Position numbers and translations under genes: made by a program. From the NCBI RefSeq assembly GCF_022695595.1, contig NZ_CP074380.1, positions 806,001-870,000 on the forward strand: a stretch of 64,000 nt of DNA, read 5' to 3'. The notes under the pieces were generated by a model that had not been told where the DNA came from, searched no databases, and worked only from the letters and a program-made list of their open reading frames with translations. Source of the stretch: Streptomyces sp. MST-110588 (lineage in GTDB: Bacteria; Actinomycetota; Actinomycetes; Streptomycetales; Streptomycetaceae). The stretch's first letter is position 1, and every line of letters starts with the position of its first letter. This document shows positions 61,591 to 64,000 of this stretch, in pieces.

Positions 61591-62304
61591 ATGGCAGAGC
61601 TGGTCTACCCGCCCGTCATCGCCGCCGCCCGCACTGCCTTCAAGGCGCTCGACCTGAAGTTCGACATAGCGGGGTCCGACCACATCCCGCGGCGGGGCGG
61701 CGCGGTGCTGGTGAGCAACCACATCGGCTACCTGGACTTCGTCTTCTGCGGCCTGGCGGCCCGGCCCGCCAAGCGCCTGGTGCGCTTCATGGCGAAGGAG
61801 TCGGTGTTCCGGCACAAGGTGTCGGGGCCGCTGATGCGCGCGATGAAGCACATCCCGGTGGACCGGGCGCAGGGCATGCACGCCTACAAGCACGCCCTGT
61901 CCGCACTGCGCTCGGGCGAGATCATCGGAGTCTTCCCCGAAGCGACGATCTCCGAATCCTTCACCCTGAAGAACTTCAAGTCGGGCGCGGCACGGCTGGC
62001 CCAGGAGGCCGGCGTACCGCTGCTGCCGATGGCGCTGTGGGGCACGCAGCGGCTGTGGACCAAGGGCCACAAGCGCGACCTGGGCCGCAACCACTACCCG
62101 ATCACGATCCGGGTGGGCGAGCCGATGGAAGCCCCGCAGGACGAACAGGCGGAGAAGATCACCGACCGGCTGCGGGCCCGCGTCCAGGACCTCCTGGAAG
62201 CCGCCCAGCGCGCCTACCCCGTACGCCCCAAGGGCCCGGACGACACCTGGTGGATCCCCGCCCACCTCGGCGGCACCGCCCCCGCCCCGGGCACGGCGGG
62301 CTGA
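61591..62304 (+). CDS. PlsC-type 1-acylglycerol-3-phosphate acyltransferase family protein
   Basis: The 237-aa protein has the acyltransferase motif VSNHIGYLDFVF (HX4D), then MKHIPVDRAQG, GVFPEATISESF and a hydrophobic start. These are the four blocks of the PlsC family, which transfer acyl chains to lysophosphatidate or related lipids at the membrane. Relatives in actinomycetes are often duplicated, so the exact acceptor is uncertain. The tail after 210 is a disordered Pro/Gly segment. Confidence 0.9.
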   Translation: MAELVYPPVIAAARTAFKALDLKFDIAGSDHIPRRGGAVLVSNHIGYLDFVFCGLAARPAKRLVRFMAKESVFRHKVSGPLMRAMKHIPVDRAQGMHAYKHALSALRSGEIIGVFPEATISESFTLKNFKSGAARLAQEAGVPLLPMALWGTQRLWTKGHKRDLGRNHYPITIRVGEPMEAPQDEQAEKITDRLRARVQDLLEAAQRAYPVRPKGPDDTWWIPAHLGGTAPAPGTAG

Positions 62305-62496
62305 GCACGCCACCGCTCGGTGGATCACGGCCCGGCCCCGGCGGGGTGCTGTGAGGAAGTCGCCTCCTGGCCCGGGAACGCGGACGTTGCTGGACGTGCT
62401 CTTTGACATCACTGCGGACGGGACCGGTACGGACGGGCGTCCCGCGCATCCGTCACGGGCGCCGGCGCAAGCCCCTGCGAAAGTTCTGGCGGGCGA

Positions 62497-62524
62497 TGTC
62501 AAGACGGCGGCAGCGGCTCCGACC
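62497..62524 (+). promoter_or_regulatory. Candidate ECF promoter before the YCII-sigma pair
   Basis: TGTCAAG (62497-62503) and CGACC (62520-62524) are separated by 16 bp and lie about 50 bp before the YCII ATG. This resembles the TGTCGAA/CG(A/T)C-type promoters reported for ECF42-type sigma factors and fits autoregulation. The match at -35 is imperfect. Confidence 0.45.
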
Positions 62525-62573
62525 AACAGGTCGAAGGGCCCGGCCGGGGCCCGCGGAACACGAGGAGTACGCG

Positions 62574-62945
62574 ATGAAGTTCCTGATCAGCATGCACATC
62601 AACCCGGATGTCCTGGACGCGCTGACCGACGAGGAGAAGGCGGCGATCGGTGACGGCCACGGCGCGTTCATCGAGGCGCTCAAGAGCAGCGGCGAGCTGA
62701 TCACCACACAGGCGCTGGTCGACCCGTCCCAGGCCGCCGTGGTGTCCGTACGAGGCGGCCGGCCGGTGGTGACCGACGGTCCTTTCCTGGAGTCCAAGGA
62801 GTACCTGGGCGGCTTCTACCTGATCGATTGTGAGAACAAGGAGCGGGCCATCGAGTTGGCGACGCGGATCCCGGACACCGCGATCGAGGGTCTGGGGGTC
62901 GAGGTGCGGCAGGTGATGTTCGCTGACGGACAGTTGGAGGCATGA
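62574..62945 (+). CDS. YCII-domain (DGPF) protein partner of the ECF sigma factor
   Basis: The 123-aa protein has MKFLISMHINPDVLDALTDE, SSGELITTQALVDPSQAAVV and VVTDGPFLESKEYLGGFYLI, the DGPF signature of YCII-type proteins found with ECF42 sigma factors. Its stop overlaps the sigma start (ATGA), so the two are co-translated. The family's role is unknown, perhaps sensing or a small-molecule reaction. Confidence 0.93.
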   Translation: MKFLISMHINPDVLDALTDEEKAAIGDGHGAFIEALKSSGELITTQALVDPSQAAVVSVRGGRPVVTDGPFLESKEYLGGFYLIDCENKERAIELATRIPDTAIEGLGVEVRQVMFADGQLEA

Positions 62946-64000
62946 CAGCAGCACCAGCCGTCGAGGACCTGCTGCGTGCGCTGACGCCGCAGGTCCTGAG
63001 CACGTTGGTACGCCGGCACGGCCAGTTCGAAGGGTGTGAGGACGCCGTACAGGAGGCCGCCCTGGCCGCCACCGTGCAGTGGCCGGCGCAGGGAGTCCCG
63101 GACAACCCGCGCGGCTGGCTGACGACGGTCGCCTCCCGGCGGCTCATCGACCAGATGCGCAGCGACCACGCGCGCCGCGAGCGGGAGGCGACCACGGCCA
63201 CCGAAGTGGTGCCCGAGGAGGTGCCGGACACCGACGACACGCTCGTCCTGCTGTTCCTGTGCTGCCATCCGACGCTGACCGCGGCCTCCCAGATCGCTCT
63301 GACGCTGCGGGCGGTCGGCGGCCTGACCACGGCCGAGATCGCCCGCGCGTTCCTGGTGCCGCAGGCCACGATGGCGGCCCGGATCAGCCGGGCCAAGCAG
63401 CGCATCAAGGCCGCCGGCAGCTCCTTCGCCCTGCCGGACGGCGCGGAGCACGAGGAGCGGCTACGGGCCGTCCTGCACGTGCTCTATCTGATCTTCAACG
63501 AGGGCTACACCGCTTCCTCGGGCAGCGCGTTGCACCGCGCCGACCTCGCACGCGAGGCGATCCGGCTGGCCAGGATGGTGCATGCGCAACTGCCCGAGGA
63601 CGGCGAGGTGACCGGGCTGCTCGCGCTGATGCTGCTGACCCACGCCCGCCGCACGGCACGTACGACGGCGGCCGGTGACCTGGTGCCGCTGGACGAGCAG
63701 GACCGTACGCGATGGGACCGCGAGCTGATCGACGAGGGGCTGGAACTGGTCAAGGTGTCGCTGGCCGGCCCGGCACTGGGTCCTTACCAACTCCAGGCCG
63801 CCATCGCCGCCACGCACGCCGACGCGGCCACGGCCCAGGAGACCAACTGGCCGCAGGTACACGCCCTTTACCTGATCCTGGAACGGATCGCGCCGAACCC
63901 GATGGTCACCCTGAACCGGGCGATCGCACTCGCCGAGATCCAGGGCCCGTCGGCCGGGCTGGCCCTGCTGTCCGTACTGGACAGCGACGAGCGGATGGCC
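62942..64000 (+). CDS. ECF42-type RNA polymerase sigma factor (3' end cut by window)
   Basis: At least 353 codons are visible. Region 2 covers LLRALTPQVLSTLVRRHGQF and EDAVQEAALAATVQWPAQG, ending in RRLIDQMRSD. Region 4 lies in ALTLRAVGGLTTAEIARAFL and ATMAARISRAKQRIKAAG. A long helical C-terminal extension (LHVLYLIFNEGYTASSGSAL and TPR-like repeats) marks the DUF6596/ECF42 group, in which the extension controls activity and replaces an anti-sigma factor. Partner YCII is co-transcribed. The end lies beyond base 64000. Confidence 0.93.
   Translation, partial: MTAAPAVEDLLRALTPQVLSTLVRRHGQFEGCEDAVQEAALAATVQWPAQGVPDNPRGWLTTVASRRLIDQMRSDHARREREATTATEVVPEEVPDTDDTLVLLFLCCHPTLTAASQIALTLRAVGGLTTAEIARAFLVPQATMAARISRAKQRIKAAGSSFALPDGAEHEERLRAVLHVLYLIFNEGYTASSGSALHRADLAREAIRLARMVHAQLPEDGEVTGLLALMLLTHARRTARTTAAGDLVPLDEQDRTRWDRELIDEGLELVKVSLAGPALGPYQLQAAIAATHADAATAQETNWPQVHALYLILERIAPNPMVTLNRAIALAEIQGPSAGLALLSVLDSDERMA

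Noticed and set aside
61343..61657. Small gene before the acyltransferase (MTTTAPLSKATPPLPLG)
   Set aside because: It overlaps the acyltransferase start in another frame, and no conserved domain or ribosome site supports it.

Overview
The window is high-GC actinobacterial chromosomal DNA and almost certainly Streptomyces. Codon third positions are nearly all G or C. Many genes start with GTG. The gene families are typical of the genus: a SCO4225-type membrane protein, a DUF6643-type tail-rich protein, MEDS-STAS and HATPase partner-switch proteins, a TerD-type fusion, a DUF6986 aldolase-like protein, and an ECF sigma factor with a YCII partner. It reads as accessory-rich chromosome without rRNA, tRNA, CRISPR or phage structural genes.

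Layout. 1-4.94 kb: a cytochrome P450 gene split in two by a 3.7 kb cassette (MarR regulator, SRPBCC protein, frameshifted epoxide hydrolase, luciferase-like oxidoreductase). 5-9.4 kb: small conserved proteins, a frameshifted CsbD protein, a secreted beta-propeller protein, a NUDIX hydrolase and a PH-like membrane protein. 9.55-10.56 kb: an IS5-family insertion sequence sitting on the stop codon of a Glu/Asp racemase. 11.6-19.9 kb: HpnB-like glycosyltransferase, TerD fusion, MOSC protein, MEDS-STAS/HATPase pair, CBS-BON protein. 20.3-25.2 kb: a beta-helix/CbxX-type AAA ATPase fusion converging on a large membrane hydrolase. 25.4-30.5 kb: DeoR regulator, PLP enzyme, second HATPase protein, SHOCT protein. 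30.7-33.5 kb: a TetR-led operon with cupin, DUF4865 and phosphotriesterase-like genes. 33.6-39 kb: ROK regulator, SCO4225-like and mycothiol-enzyme-like pair, NarL-type two-component system. 39.1-42.1 kb: TetR and deazaflavin oxidoreductase genes around an operator array, then a geranylgeranyl reductase family gene. 42.3-45.3 kb: M20 peptidase, kinase-NUDIX fusion, small holin-like protein. 45.4-51 kb: sugar ABC importer (no ATPase) divergent from a GH27 alpha-galactosidase. 51.1-56 kb: hydrolase, DUF2089/SHOCT-like operon, ROK kinase divergent from a LacI regulator. 56.3-64 kb: DUF6986 gene, etfBA, flavin reductase, thioredoxin, PlsC-type acyltransferase, YCII-ECF pair running off the right edge.

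Working together. The importer and the alpha-galactosidase form an alpha-galactoside uptake and hydrolysis unit, and the ROK kinase/LacI pair may feed the same sugars into glycolysis. etfBA supplies electron transfer for acyl-CoA dehydrogenases. The 30.7-33.5 kb operon and the 3.7 kb cassette look like self-regulated detoxification or small-molecule modules.

The most striking non-coding feature is a run of ten related 13-bp dyads, mostly spaced 19 bp apart, filling the space between a TetR gene and its divergent neighbour (39874-40056). A technical warning also applies. Six otherwise intact genes are each broken by the loss of one base, mostly in G/C runs, so several apparent pseudogenes may be consensus errors.
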